Part shown: in pieces, positions 1-8,325 of the stretch | Layout: the number at the start of each line of letters is the position of its first letter | How positions within the stretch are numbered: position 1 is the stretch's first letter | Source: Comamonadaceae bacterium PBBC1 | GTDB taxonomy: Bacteria; Pseudomonadota; Gammaproteobacteria; Burkholderiales; Burkholderiaceae_C | Direction: 5' to 3' | Length of the DNA: 64,000 nucleotides | NCBI GenBank assembly: GCA_002256145.1 | Contig: NKIP01000004.1 | Span: 62,001 to 126,000, forward strand | Notes under the pieces: model-generated | The model's input: only the letters and a program-made list of their open reading frames with translations | What the model was told of the DNA's origin: nothing | Database searches by the model: none | Translations under genes and position numbers: made by a program

Positions 1-328
1 TGTAGTCGGCATGGCCCGGACGGAAGGTTTGCAAGATGTCGCCGTAATCCTTGCTGCGCTGGTCGGTGTTTTGAATGAGCAGGCAAATCGGTGTGCCCGT
101 GGTCTTGCCCTGGTACACGCCCGAGACAATCTGCACCGCATCGGGCTCGTTGCGCTGGGTGACGAATTTGCTGGTGCCCGGGCGTCGGCGGTCCAGGTCG
201 GGCTGGATGTCTGCCTCGCAAAGCGGCAGGCCCGGAGGGCAGCCGTCAATCACGCAGCCAATGGCCGGGCCGTGGGATTCACCAAAGTTGGTGACCGAAA
301 AAAGTTGTCCGAAGGTATTGCCGCTCAT
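1..328 (-). CDS. aroC: Chorismate synthase, N-terminal part (runs off the window)
   Basis: Read on the minus strand from ATG at 328, the product begins [20 protein letters not shown] and continues with the [11 protein letters not shown] and [11 protein letters not shown] motifs, which are the classical N-terminal signatures of chorismate synthase. The enzyme converts 5-enolpyruvylshikimate 3-phosphate to chorismate, the last common step of aromatic amino acid synthesis, in the cytoplasm, using reduced FMN. About 109 codons are present; the family is usually 350-370 residues, so roughly two thirds lies before base 1. It follows the secretion operon on the same strand with a gap of about 60 bases, but a functional link is not implied. 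Confidence 0.95.
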   Translation of the reverse strand, partial: MSGNTFGQLFSVTNFGESHGPAIGCVIDGCPPGLPLCEADIQPDLDRRRPGTSKFVTQRNEPDAVQIVSGVYQGKTTGTPICLLIQNTDQRSKDYGDILQTFRPGHADY

Positions 329-388
329 GGGTAAGGATTATCCCAGAGCGCAGCCCTTGCCGAGCAATATAAAACCCCCATTCAGGGC

Positions 389-1597
389 TCAGCGCTCGCC
401 CAGGGACTGACTCAATGTCTTGACCACGGGTTTGGCCAGGTACTTGAGGACCGTGTTGCTGCCGGTTTTGATCTCTACCGTGCTGGTCATGCCGGGCTGG
501 ATGTCGAGCTTTTGATCGGGCTTTGCACTGAAGCGACGTCCATCGGTCTTGACATGTACCCGGTAATACGGTTGCTCGCCATGTTGAAGGTTGAGGTTCT
601 CTGACAAGGTGTCGGGGCTGATGTAGGACAGCGTCCCTGACAAATCGCCGTAGATCGTGTAGTCGTAGGCATCAATCTTGACCGTGGCTTTGAGGCCCGT
701 CTTGATGAAGGCGATATCGGCCGGGCTGACCCGGGCCTCGATCACCAGATCTTCTTCGAGGGGCACAATTTGCATGACTTCTTCGCCCGGACGCAGCACC
801 CCCCCCCGGGTGGTGACACGAACGTTTTTGACGATGCCATGCAAGGGGGCTTTCAATTCGGTCTGCGTCAATTGGTCTTTGCGCTGCGCCATGACCTGCT
901 GAACGCCCGCCAACTCTTCCAAGGCTTTGCTCAACTCGGCTTGGGTGTCTTGAAAGTATTTGTTTTTCCGGTTGGTGATTTGAGCCTGCGTATCGGCCAC
1001 CTGCCGCTCAAGTCGCAAAACCTCGGTGGCACTGACGTCACCCGTTTTGAGCAAGGGGCGCGTCATCTGCAGTTCTTTTTGCACAATGGCTTTGATGTTT
1101 TCATAAGACCGCAGCTCTTCCTGAATGGCAGCAATGCGTTTTTTGAACAACATGCTTTGGGTTTCACGGAACTCCGGGTAGGCTTTGGCTTCGGGTGGAA
1201 AACGCGGTTGACGACCCAAAACTTCGGCCTGCAAACGGGCCACAGTGATGGCCAAGGCGGCTGACTTGGCGCGGGTCTCGAGATAACTGGACTCCAAACG
1301 GGTGCCATCGATCTTGACCAACACCTGATCGCGCTGCACCACATCGCCTTCCTTGACCAGCAATTCTTCGATCACACCACCGTCTAAAGACTGGATGATT
1401 TGCGAACGCGCACTGGAGATGACCGAGCCCGGCGCACGCGTGATTTGGTCAATTTCGGCGTAATAGGCCCAGGTAAAAAAAACGGCGCTGGTCAAAAACA
1501 AAGACCACACCGCCCAACGCGGACGCCTGAGTGAACGGGACAGATTTTCTTGCTGCCCCTGGGGGTCTGCCGACTCCAAAAACCAGAAAATTTTCAT
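389..1597 (-). CDS. HlyD-family type I secretion membrane fusion protein
   Basis: A 402-residue periplasmic adaptor that would bridge the inner-membrane ABC exporter and the TolC-type outer membrane channel. One membrane segment near residues 28-48 follows a basic cytoplasmic N-terminus. It is followed by a lipoyl-like half motif (GGVIEELLVKEGDVV, about residues 73-87), a long coiled-coil hairpin rich in Glu/Gln/Lys, the returning lipoyl half (ELKAPLHGIVKNV) and a C-terminal beta domain ending with GMTSTVEIKTG, typical of the HlyD/PrsE/LapC group. Its start overlaps the ABC gene's stop by 4 bases (ATGA), indicating translational coupling. The length is normal for the family. The substrate cannot be told from this gene alone. 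Confidence 0.93.
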   Translation of the reverse strand: MKIFWFLESADPQGQQENLSRSLRRPRWAVWSLFLTSAVFFTWAYYAEIDQITRAPGSVISSARSQIIQSLDGGVIEELLVKEGDVVQRDQVLVKIDGTRLESSYLETRAKSAALAITVARLQAEVLGRQPRFPPEAKAYPEFRETQSMLFKKRIAAIQEELRSYENIKAIVQKELQMTRPLLKTGDVSATEVLRLERQVADTQAQITNRKNKYFQDTQAELSKALEELAGVQQVMAQRKDQLTQTELKAPLHGIVKNVRVTTRGGVLRPGEEVMQIVPLEEDLVIEARVSPADIAFIKTGLKATVKIDAYDYTIYGDLSGTLSYISPDTLSENLNLQHGEQPYYRVHVKTDGRRFSAKPDQKLDIQPGMTSTVEIKTGSNTVLKYLAKPVVKTLSQSLGER

Positions 1598-3783
1598 GCT
1601 GCCGCTCCCGTTGTGCCCGATGCTTCCAGCGCAGCCGGGCTTGGCGCTGCTCCTGAGGGTGATCGCAGGCGATTGAGTACCTCATCGCGTGGCCCATCGA
1701 GCACCACCCGACCCTTGTCGACCACCAAAATCCGATTGACCAAGGGCAACACATTGGGTTTGTGGGTGACCACGACGATGGCACTGTCGGCAGGCATTTC
1801 CTTGAAAAGGTGTTGCATCACCGTGTTTTCAAGCTTGGCGTCCATCGATGCAGTGGGTTCATCCAGCAGCAACACCTTGGGGCTGGCCAAGAGCATGCGG
1901 GTCAGGCCCACCAACTGGCGTTGCCCACCGGAAAGCCCGCGCCCACCCTCGGCGATTTCAAGCTCCAGGCCCAAAGGATGGTTTTGAATCACCTGATCCA
2001 AACCTGTCAAAGCGGCCGCCTTGAGAATTTGGGAATCACTGGGCAAGGGCAAACCCAAACTCAGGTTGTAGCGCAGCGAGCCATTGAACAAACGCACATC
2101 TTGAGGCAAGTAACCGATGTGCTCCCGCACGAACTCGGGTGCCAAATGCATCATGTCAATGCCGTCCAGAAAAACATGGCCCCCTGTGGGTTTGTAAAGC
2201 CCGGACAACAGCTTGATCAAGGTGGACTTGCCAGATCCAACCGTGCCCAACACCGCCACCCGGTCACCCGGACGGATCAGCAAAGACGGCACCTCCAAAC
2301 CCGGCACATCTTTCATGTAGGCAAAAACCGCCTTGTCGAGTTTCAACTCGCCCAAGCAATCTTCGGGCACCACCAGTCGATCGATGTCCTGGCGGTCACT
2401 GGGCATGGCCATGATCCCATCCAAAGAGGTCAAAGCCACCTTGGCATGGTGCCACTGGGCAATCAGGCCCGGTAACTGCGCCACAGGCGTCATGGCGCGG
2501 CCTGAAATGATCGAACATGCAATCAGTCCACCCATGGTCAACTGCCCAGAATTGATGGCGTAGGCCCCCGCGGCCACCATGCAGGCATAACTCAATTGCT
2601 GAATGGTCTGGGTCAAATTGCTCGACAAGGTCGAAAACAAGCGCATTTTGAGCTCGCTGCTGGCAATGTTGACCGTCATGGCACGCCATCGATCCAGCAA
2701 TTTCCATTCGGCATTGGCCGCCTTGACCGACTCAATGCCATCAATGGCCTCGATCAGGAGACCGTTTTTCTCGTTGGACTCCTTCATGTGCATGCCGGTG
2801 TATTTTTCAAATGGCTTGTTGAACGCCATACCCGCCAACACCGCCAAGGGCACCGACAACAAAGGAACCAAGGCCACCGGCCCTGCAATGACAGCGATCA
2901 CCGTTACAAAAAACACCGCAAAAGGCAAGTCGGCCATGATGAACAGACTCGACGAAGTCAAAAAGTTGCGCACCGACTCAAAATGCCGAATTTGCGAAGC
3001 AAAAGTACCCACGGTGCGGGGCCGTGCATCCATGCGAATGTCCAAGGCTTTGCCAAAAAAGACTGCCGACAACTCTTGATCGATCACTTTGCAAGCCCGG
3101 TCCACCATGTAGGCACGCACCTGCTTGAGAACCAACTCGATCAAGATGGCGATTACCACCCCGATGGTCAGCACCCACAATGTTGAATAACCCTTGGTGG
3201 GAATGACCCGGTCATACACCTGCATGGAGTAGAGCGCGGCCACCAAACCCACCATGCTGATGACAAAAGTGGCCACCACGGCCTCTAGAAAAACCGAGCG
3301 ATAACGCCGAATGGAGGTGGCAAACCAGTCAGTGGCGCTCATGGAGCGGTGAGCTGTTTCGCCGGGTCGTGCCGGCATGGTGGTCAGCTGCAAAAGTCGT
3401 CCCTGCCGCGCTGCAGACATCTCCAGCATGTGGGTCACGCCATCGGCGTCCTGACATGTCAAGGTGTTTCGACCTGAACCTCCTCGCACCAGCCAGACCT
3501 GCGCGTCATTCCCTGCGCCCACCCAAAGCAGTGGAAAGTCTGACGGGGAAAGGTTTTTGGCTTCAATGGTCTGGATATCGGCCATGGGAAAGCGGGACAA
3601 CCACCAGACTTTGAGCCGTTCTTCACGGCTGAGACTTTCGACCTCCACGCCATCAGGGGTACGAGACAACATGCCAAAACGGTGAGCCGGGACCGCCTGC
3701 CCCAGCAAGCCGGCCAATCGGGACAAGACCGCTGCGAGCGAACTGTCCAGCATCACGCTGTCCCTGTCTTGTGGTTCAGTCAT
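1594..3783 (-). CDS. Type I secretion ABC transporter (LapB/RtxB-like permease-ATPase)
   Basis: A 729-residue fused exporter. Residues 1-150 form a degenerate C39-peptidase-like N-terminal domain without an obvious catalytic Cys-His pair, as in LapB/HlyB-type exporters that do not cleave a double-glycine leader. About five to six membrane segments follow (150-440), including the motif VYDRVIPT. The ATPase domain has Walker A GTVGSGKST near 513, the signature LSGGQRQ near 614 and Walker B VLLLDEPTAS near 637. It overlaps the TolC gene by 8 bases upstream and the HlyD gene by 4 bases downstream, so the three form one operon. By analogy with LapBCE it would export a large repeat protein such as an adhesin, but no such gene is in the window. 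Confidence 0.94.
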   Translation of the reverse strand: MTEPQDRDSVMLDSSLAAVLSRLAGLLGQAVPAHRFGMLSRTPDGVEVESLSREERLKVWWLSRFPMADIQTIEAKNLSPSDFPLLWVGAGNDAQVWLVRGGSGRNTLTCQDADGVTHMLEMSAARQGRLLQLTTMPARPGETAHRSMSATDWFATSIRRYRSVFLEAVVATFVISMVGLVAALYSMQVYDRVIPTKGYSTLWVLTIGVVIAILIELVLKQVRAYMVDRACKVIDQELSAVFFGKALDIRMDARPRTVGTFASQIRHFESVRNFLTSSSLFIMADLPFAVFFVTVIAVIAGPVALVPLLSVPLAVLAGMAFNKPFEKYTGMHMKESNEKNGLLIEAIDGIESVKAANAEWKLLDRWRAMTVNIASSELKMRLFSTLSSNLTQTIQQLSYACMVAAGAYAINSGQLTMGGLIACSIISGRAMTPVAQLPGLIAQWHHAKVALTSLDGIMAMPSDRQDIDRLVVPEDCLGELKLDKAVFAYMKDVPGLEVPSLLIRPGDRVAVLGTVGSGKSTLIKLLSGLYKPTGGHVFLDGIDMMHLAPEFVREHIGYLPQDVRLFNGSLRYNLSLGLPLPSDSQILKAAALTGLDQVIQNHPLGLELEIAEGGRGLSGGQRQLVGLTRMLLASPKVLLLDEPTASMDAKLENTVMQHLFKEMPADSAIVVVTHKPNVLPLVNRILVVDKGRVVLDGPRDEVLNRLRSPSGAAPSPAALEASGTTGAAA

Positions 3784-5023
3784 GAAGCGCTGCCAGGTTG
3801 TGGGCAGACAATTGTCCGGTGAGCAACATCAAGCGCAGCTGCAAAGCATCCTTGTTGTTGCTCACATCCACCGCGCTGTAAGCCGCTTGAGAGCTTTCAC
3901 GCACTGCATTGAGAACGTCCAACCAGTTTTTCTTGCCAATCTGGTACTGACGCAAATAAGAGTCCACCACCTCGTCGGTCGCGCTGACCAAGGCTTGAGC
4001 AGGTTCCAGCTGTTGTTCGATGGACTTTAAATCAGCCATTGATGTGCTGACCTGCTGTTCAAGCAAGCGCTCGGTCGCAGCCGCATTTTGAAGCACGGTT
4101 TCCATGCGCAACCGTGCCGCCGCTGCGGCACTTTTGGCAGACAAACCAGGGCCGGGCGAAAACTGCACGGCCAAATAAGTCTTGTTGGTATCAACACCCA
4201 CCTCGGACGCACCCAAGGCACGGCGATGGGCCAAGACCAAGGTGGGGTAGACCGAGGCATCGGCGATGTCAATCTGTGCTTGAGTGACCAGTTGCTGGGT
4301 GCGCAAACGCTGCAACTCGGCAGATGCAGATTTGGCTGATGCAATGGCCAAGGCTTCATCTTGGGCTTGCCACCTCACGGCACGGGGTTGACGCAAGGAC
4401 GACGACGGCACACCGACCAGTTGTTGCAAAGCCAATTGGGCCGATTGCAAGGAACGACTGAACTGGAGTCTTTCGCTCACCGCTTGTTGCAAGCGGGCAT
4501 TGGCCAGCACTTGATCGGCAACTGGGCTGATTTGAGACACCACACGCCGATCGATCAAGCTCTTTAACTTGTGATGCTCAGTTTCATTTTTCAGCGCCAC
4601 TTGAAGGCGCTGCCGCCAGCGCAATACTTCAAAAAACTGCTGCCCTGCCTGGAGCATGAGGCTGTTGCGTGTTTCGCTCAAACCCGCCTCGGACAAACCT
4701 ACATTGGCCTCGGCCATGCGAATTTGTGCATCGATTTTTCCGCCAGCCCACAGAGGTTGCTGCACAAGCACAGCCCCTTGGGGCCGTTTTCCGGTGGTGG
4801 TGACCTCGGTGCTCAAGGTGGGGTAGCGAGCCCACTTGGCGGTTTCTTGATCACCCTGAGCGGCTTGCACATCAGCCTGCTTGGCCCTGACAGAAGGGTG
4901 CTGACTGGCCGACAGGGCCAAGGCCTCGGACAAGCCCAACTCTGCCGCAGCAGACATGGAGGGACTGACCAGTAAAAAACCGGCACAGGCCAACCAGGCC
5001 CGTCCAAAATTGCAATGAGTCAT
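3776..5023 (-). CDS. TolC-family outer membrane protein of the type I secretion system
   Basis: A 415-residue outer membrane efflux protein. Residues 1-27 form a signal peptide ending SMSAAA. The rest is helical and Gln/Ala-rich with the internal duplication typical of TolC/LapE/AggA channels: NSLMLQAGQQFFEVLRWRQR in the first repeat and DLKSIEQQLEPAQALV in the second, with the conserved YLRQYQIGKKNWLDVLNAVRE near the end. It is first in the operon and its stop overlaps the ABC gene start by 8 bases. The ribosome binding site is weak (GGGACT before ATG). The upstream gap of 132 bases is AT-rich and holds a hairpin and repeated decamers, so the operon promoter probably lies there. Confidence 0.92.
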   Translation of the reverse strand: MTHCNFGRAWLACAGFLLVSPSMSAAAELGLSEALALSASQHPSVRAKQADVQAAQGDQETAKWARYPTLSTEVTTTGKRPQGAVLVQQPLWAGGKIDAQIRMAEANVGLSEAGLSETRNSLMLQAGQQFFEVLRWRQRLQVALKNETEHHKLKSLIDRRVVSQISPVADQVLANARLQQAVSERLQFSRSLQSAQLALQQLVGVPSSSLRQPRAVRWQAQDEALAIASAKSASAELQRLRTQQLVTQAQIDIADASVYPTLVLAHRRALGASEVGVDTNKTYLAVQFSPGPGLSAKSAAAAARLRMETVLQNAAATERLLEQQVSTSMADLKSIEQQLEPAQALVSATDEVVDSYLRQYQIGKKNWLDVLNAVRESSQAAYSAVDVSNNKDALQLRLMLLTGQLSAHNLAALHD

Positions 5024-5106
5024 TTGAGTCCCAAAGCCCGGCTAAAGGCTTTGTATTTTTTGGTACTCAAATATTATGCAATAGAAAACCAAGATGTCTT
5101 TTAAGT

Positions 5107-5138
5107 AATTTTTTGAGTTTTTGGGAACTCAAAAAATT
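5107..5138 (-). terminator. AT-rich hairpin between the CBS gene and the secretion operon
   Basis: Perfect 13-base arms (AATTTTTTGAGTT and its complement) are separated by a 6-base loop. It lies just after the stop of the minus-strand CBS gene and before the secretion operon. It may be a terminator for the CBS gene. Being very AT-rich with the decamer GGAACTCAAA in one arm, it could instead be a protein binding site: related decamers occur at 5062-5071 (GGTACTCAAA) and, inverted, at 5023-5032 (TTTGAGTCCC). Confidence 0.45.
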
Positions 5139-5155
5139 CAGAAACCCATGCTCAA

Positions 5156-5620
5156 TCAGGCGCTTGGCGCAGCGGTGGGCGCATCTTGGCCCGGCCAGTC
5201 GCGAATATAGGCTTTCAGCATTTTGTTTTCAAAGTCTTGACTGTCGACCACGGCCTTGGCGACATCGTAAAAGCTGATGACCCCCATGAGCACATGCTCA
5301 TCCATGATGGGCATGTAGCGGGCATGGCGCTCGAGCATGATGCGGCGCACCTCATCGAGGTCGGTCTCGCTGGTGCAAGTCAGGGGCTGTGTGTCCATGG
5401 CCTCTTGGACCGTAGTCTGGCCCACTTGTCCACCGTTTTTGACCACCTGCTGAATCACTTCACGAAAAGTCAGCATGCCCGCGAGTTGGCCCTGCGACAT
5501 CACGACCAAAGAACCGATGTCTTTGTCGGCCATGGCATTCAAGGCAGTGGCCAGCAGTTCATCGGGTTTGACCGTGAACAAAGTGCTGCCTTTGACGCGC
5601 AGAATATCGCTGACTTTCAT
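5156..5620 (-). CDS. Tandem CBS-domain protein
   Basis: A 154-residue protein consisting almost wholly of two CBS domains (a Bateman module). It begins MKVSDILRVKGSTLFTV; the first domain ends near GSLVVMSQGQLAGMLTFRE and the second covers about residues 70-135, with YMPIMDEHVLMGVISFYD. Such stand-alone modules bind adenosine nucleotides and act as energy or redox sensors; the partner here is unknown. ATG 5620 was chosen over the longer upstream reading because GGAGACACCCC sits directly before it and residue 1 matches the usual family start. It is divergent from the sulfhydrylase gene across a 112-base gap that should hold both promoters. Confidence 0.9.
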   Translation of the reverse strand: MKVSDILRVKGSTLFTVKPDELLATALNAMADKDIGSLVVMSQGQLAGMLTFREVIQQVVKNGGQVGQTTVQEAMDTQPLTCTSETDLDEVRRIMLERHARYMPIMDEHVLMGVISFYDVAKAVVDSQDFENKMLKAYIRDWPGQDAPTAAPSA

Positions 5621-5732
5621 GGGGTGTCTCCTCTGGCCAAAATGTGACTTGTGAAGAATTAATATAGCCCACAATGAACCCTGTGCCCAGCCACTGCCCT
5701 TGGCTGGTGCGATCTTTTTTTGGAGACATCCC

Positions 5733-7028
5733 ATGGCTGGCTACAGCGATCCCGGTTTTGACACTTTGGCCCTGCACGCAGGTGCGGCCCCCGACCCGGC
5801 CACAGGCGCACGGGCCGTGCCCATCCACCTGACCACCTCCTTCGTTTTTGAATCCTCAGACCAAGCGGCGGCGCTGTTCAACCTCGAGCGCCCCGGCCAC
5901 GTTTACAGCCGCATCAGCAACCCCACCAACGCGGTGCTGGAGCAACGCATTTCGGCCCTCGAAGGCGGCATTGGGGCCATCACCACATCGAGTGGGCAGG
6001 CAGCCTTGCACCTGGCCATTGCGACCCTCATGGGCGCGGGCTCGCACATCGTGGCGTCGAGTGCTTTGTACGGCGGCTCACACAACCTGCTGCACTACAC
6101 CCTGAGCCGCTTTGGCATCCGCACCACCTTTGTCAAACCCGGTGACCTGGACGCCTGGCGCGCCGCTGTGCAGCCCGACACCAAACTCTTTTTTGGCGAA
6201 ACCGTGGGCAACCCCGGCATGGACGTGCTGGACATCGAGGCCGTGAGCGCCATCGCCCACGAAGCGGGTGTGCCGCTGCTGGTGGACTCCACCCTCACCT
6301 CGCCCTGGCTCATCAAGCCCTTTGACCACGGGGCCGATCTGGTCTACCACTCGGCCACCAAGTTTTTGTCGGGCCACGGCACGGTGGTAGGCGGCGTGGT
6401 GGTCGATGGCGGCAGCTTTGATTGGGACAAATCGGGCAAGTTTGCCGAGCTGAGCCAAGCCTATGAAGGCTTTCACAACATGGTGTTCAGCGAAGAAAGC
6501 ACCGTGGGTGCCTTTTTGTTGCGAGCGCGGCGCGAGGGTCTGCGTGACTTTGGCGCTTGCATGAGCCCACACACCGCTTGGCTGATTTTGCAAGGCATCG
6601 AAACCCTGCCCCTGCGCATGGCCCGGCACATGGAAAACACGGCCAAAGTGGTCGAGTTTTTGGCGGCGCACCCGCTGGTCAGCCGCGTGGGTCACCCCCT
6701 GCTGGAGAGCCACCCTTCGCACGCATTGGCACAAAAGCTCTTGCCACGCGGCGCAGGCTCGGTGTTCAGCTTCGACATCAAGGGCAGCCGCGCCCAAGGC
6801 CAAAAGTTCATCGAAACCCTCAAGGTCTTCAGCCACCTGGCCAATGTGGGCGACTGCCGAAGCCTGGTGATCCACCCGGCCAGCACCACGCATTTCCGCA
6901 TGACGGACGAAGCCCTGGCCGCAGGCGGTATTGGCCCCGGCACGATTCGGCTGTCGATTGGCCTCGAGGACCCGGCCGACCTGATCGACGACCTGAAAAA
7001 AGCCCTCAAGGCCGCAGAAAAGGCCTGA
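5733..7028 (+). CDS. metY: O-acetylhomoserine sulfhydrylase / aminocarboxypropyltransferase
   Basis: A 431-residue Cys/Met-metabolism PLP enzyme. The opening GFDTLALHAGAAPDPATGAR, the SRISNPTNAVLEQRI segment, the loop VYHSATKFLSGHG with the PLP-binding lysine near residue 209, and the end IRLSIGLEDPADLIDDL are characteristic of the O-acetylhomoserine sulfhydrylase group. The reaction makes homocysteine from O-acetylhomoserine and sulfide in the cytoplasm. ATG 5733 was chosen because GGAGACATCCC precedes it; an in-frame ATG 33 bases upstream has no good site. A cystathionine synthase or O-succinylhomoserine sulfhydrylase role is less likely but not excluded by eye. The next gene starts 5 bases after the stop. 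Confidence 0.9.
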   Translation: MAGYSDPGFDTLALHAGAAPDPATGARAVPIHLTTSFVFESSDQAAALFNLERPGHVYSRISNPTNAVLEQRISALEGGIGAITTSSGQAALHLAIATLMGAGSHIVASSALYGGSHNLLHYTLSRFGIRTTFVKPGDLDAWRAAVQPDTKLFFGETVGNPGMDVLDIEAVSAIAHEAGVPLLVDSTLTSPWLIKPFDHGADLVYHSATKFLSGHGTVVGGVVVDGGSFDWDKSGKFAELSQAYEGFHNMVFSEESTVGAFLLRARREGLRDFGACMSPHTAWLILQGIETLPLRMARHMENTAKVVEFLAAHPLVSRVGHPLLESHPSHALAQKLLPRGAGSVFSFDIKGSRAQGQKFIETLKVFSHLANVGDCRSLVIHPASTTHFRMTDEALAAGGIGPGTIRLSIGLEDPADLIDDLKKALKAAEKA

Positions 7029-7033
7029 TCACC

Positions 7034-7453
7034 ATGCAGATTCGCGCCTACCAAAGTTCTGACGAAGCTGCCGTGGTGGCTTTGTGGCAAAGCTGTGACC
7101 TGACCCGCCCCTGGAACGATCCCTACAAGGACATCGCCCGCAAACTGCAAGTGCGCCCGGACCTGTTTTTGGTGGGCGAAGTGCAAGGCTGCTTGATGGC
7201 CAGCGCCATGTTCGGCTACGAAGGCCATCGCGGCTGGGTGAACTACCTGGCCGTCTCGCCGGACCACCAAAGACAAGGCCACGCCAAGGCCATGATGCAG
7301 CATGGCGAAGCCCTGTTGCTGGCCTCGGGCTGCCCCAAAATCAATTTGCAAGTGCGTGCCAGCAACGCCCAAGTGCTGGCTTTTTACGAATCGCTGGGTT
7401 ACCGCGACGACCAGGTCGTCAGCATGGGTAAACGCCTGATCCCGGACCATTGA
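7034..7453 (+). CDS. GNAT-family acetyltransferase (YpeA-like)
   Basis: A 139-residue single-domain N-acetyltransferase starting MQIRAYQSSDEAAVVALW. The acetyl-CoA loop is visible as YLAVSPDHQRQGHAKAMMQ (about residues 74-92) followed by the conserved KINLQVRASNAQVLAFYESL segment that closes the fold. The pattern matches the small GNAT group annotated YpeA in E. coli, whose substrate is not established. The start at ATG 7034 lies only 5 bases after the sulfhydrylase stop, so the two are probably cotranscribed. The Gly-rich loop is Q-R-Q-G-H, slightly different from the usual Q/R-x-x-G-x-G/A. Substrate unknown. Confidence 0.85.
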   Translation: MQIRAYQSSDEAAVVALWQSCDLTRPWNDPYKDIARKLQVRPDLFLVGEVQGCLMASAMFGYEGHRGWVNYLAVSPDHQRQGHAKAMMQHGEALLLASGCPKINLQVRASNAQVLAFYESLGYRDDQVVSMGKRLIPDH

Positions 7454-7466
7454 ACTGCCACCCACC

Positions 7467-8285
7467 ATGCACATTCCACTGCCCACCCACACGCTCTACG
7501 CCTACACCGGCGGCAAGCCCTTCAACCCCGCGCAGCCCACCGCCGTGTTCATCCACGGCGTGCTCAACGACCACAGCGTCTGGATTTTGCAAACCCGCTA
7601 CATGGCGCACCACGGCTGGAACGTGCTGGCCATTGACCTGCCGGGGCACTGCAAAAGCGAGGGCACGCCACCCCAAAGCGTGGAAGAAGCGGCCGACACC
7701 GTCATCGCCTTGCTTGATGCGCTGAAGATTGAAAAAGCCGCGCTGATCGGCCACAGCTTTGGCTCGCTCATCGCCCTGGAAGCAGCGGCCCGCGACGCGC
7801 AAGCCCACCCCGGGCGCGTGAGCCAGCTGGTCATGGTGGGCACGGCCTACCCGATGCGCGTGTCGCCTGCCTTGCTTGATCTGTCGGTCAGCGCACCCTT
7901 CAAGGCGATTGACATGGTCAACAGCTTTTCGCACTCCACCCTCGCACCACCGCCTTCGGCTTTGGGCCCCGGCACATGGCTGTATGGCGGCAGCAAGGCG
8001 CTGATGCGCCGGGTGCTGGCCAGCAACACACAGGTCAATGTGTTCCACACCGGCTTCAAGGCCTGCGACGACTACCGAGGCGCAGAAGCCGCCATGCCAC
8101 AAGTGGCCTGCCCCACCCTGTTTGTGCTGGGCAGCGCCGACCAGATGACGCCGCCCAAAGCGGCGCAAAGCCTGATTGACCTGTGCACACAACCCAAAGT
8201 GGTGAAGCTGCCCGCAGGCCATTCGCTCATGACCGAAGCACCCGAGGGCATGTTGCAGGCGCTCAAGGATTTTTTGAAACCGTGA
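7467..8285 (+). CDS. Alpha/beta-fold hydrolase
   Basis: A 272-residue serine hydrolase. The oxyanion segment AVFIHGVLNDHSVW, the nucleophile elbow GHSFGSL (serine near 97), the acid region VLGSADQMTPP (Asp near 222) and the histidine region LPAGHSLMTEAPEG give a full catalytic triad. The middle cap region (about 120-190) is not diagnostic, so esterase, haloperoxidase-like or C-C hydrolase roles are all possible. It starts 13 bases after the acetyltransferase stop and so belongs to the same plus-strand run. No signal peptide, so probably cytoplasmic. Substrate unknown. Confidence 0.88.
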   Translation: MHIPLPTHTLYAYTGGKPFNPAQPTAVFIHGVLNDHSVWILQTRYMAHHGWNVLAIDLPGHCKSEGTPPQSVEEAADTVIALLDALKIEKAALIGHSFGSLIALEAAARDAQAHPGRVSQLVMVGTAYPMRVSPALLDLSVSAPFKAIDMVNSFSHSTLAPPPSALGPGTWLYGGSKALMRRVLASNTQVNVFHTGFKACDDYRGAEAAMPQVACPTLFVLGSADQMTPPKAAQSLIDLCTQPKVVKLPAGHSLMTEAPEGMLQALKDFLKP

Positions 8286-8325
8286 GCTGAACGGCCATTC
8301 GCGCACAAGGGTGCGCTCGTAAAAG

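Noticed and set aside
5621..5732. SAM riboswitch before the sulfhydrylase gene
   Set aside because: The gap is only 112 bases with a short CAGCCA/TGGCTG stem and no SAM aptamer pattern.
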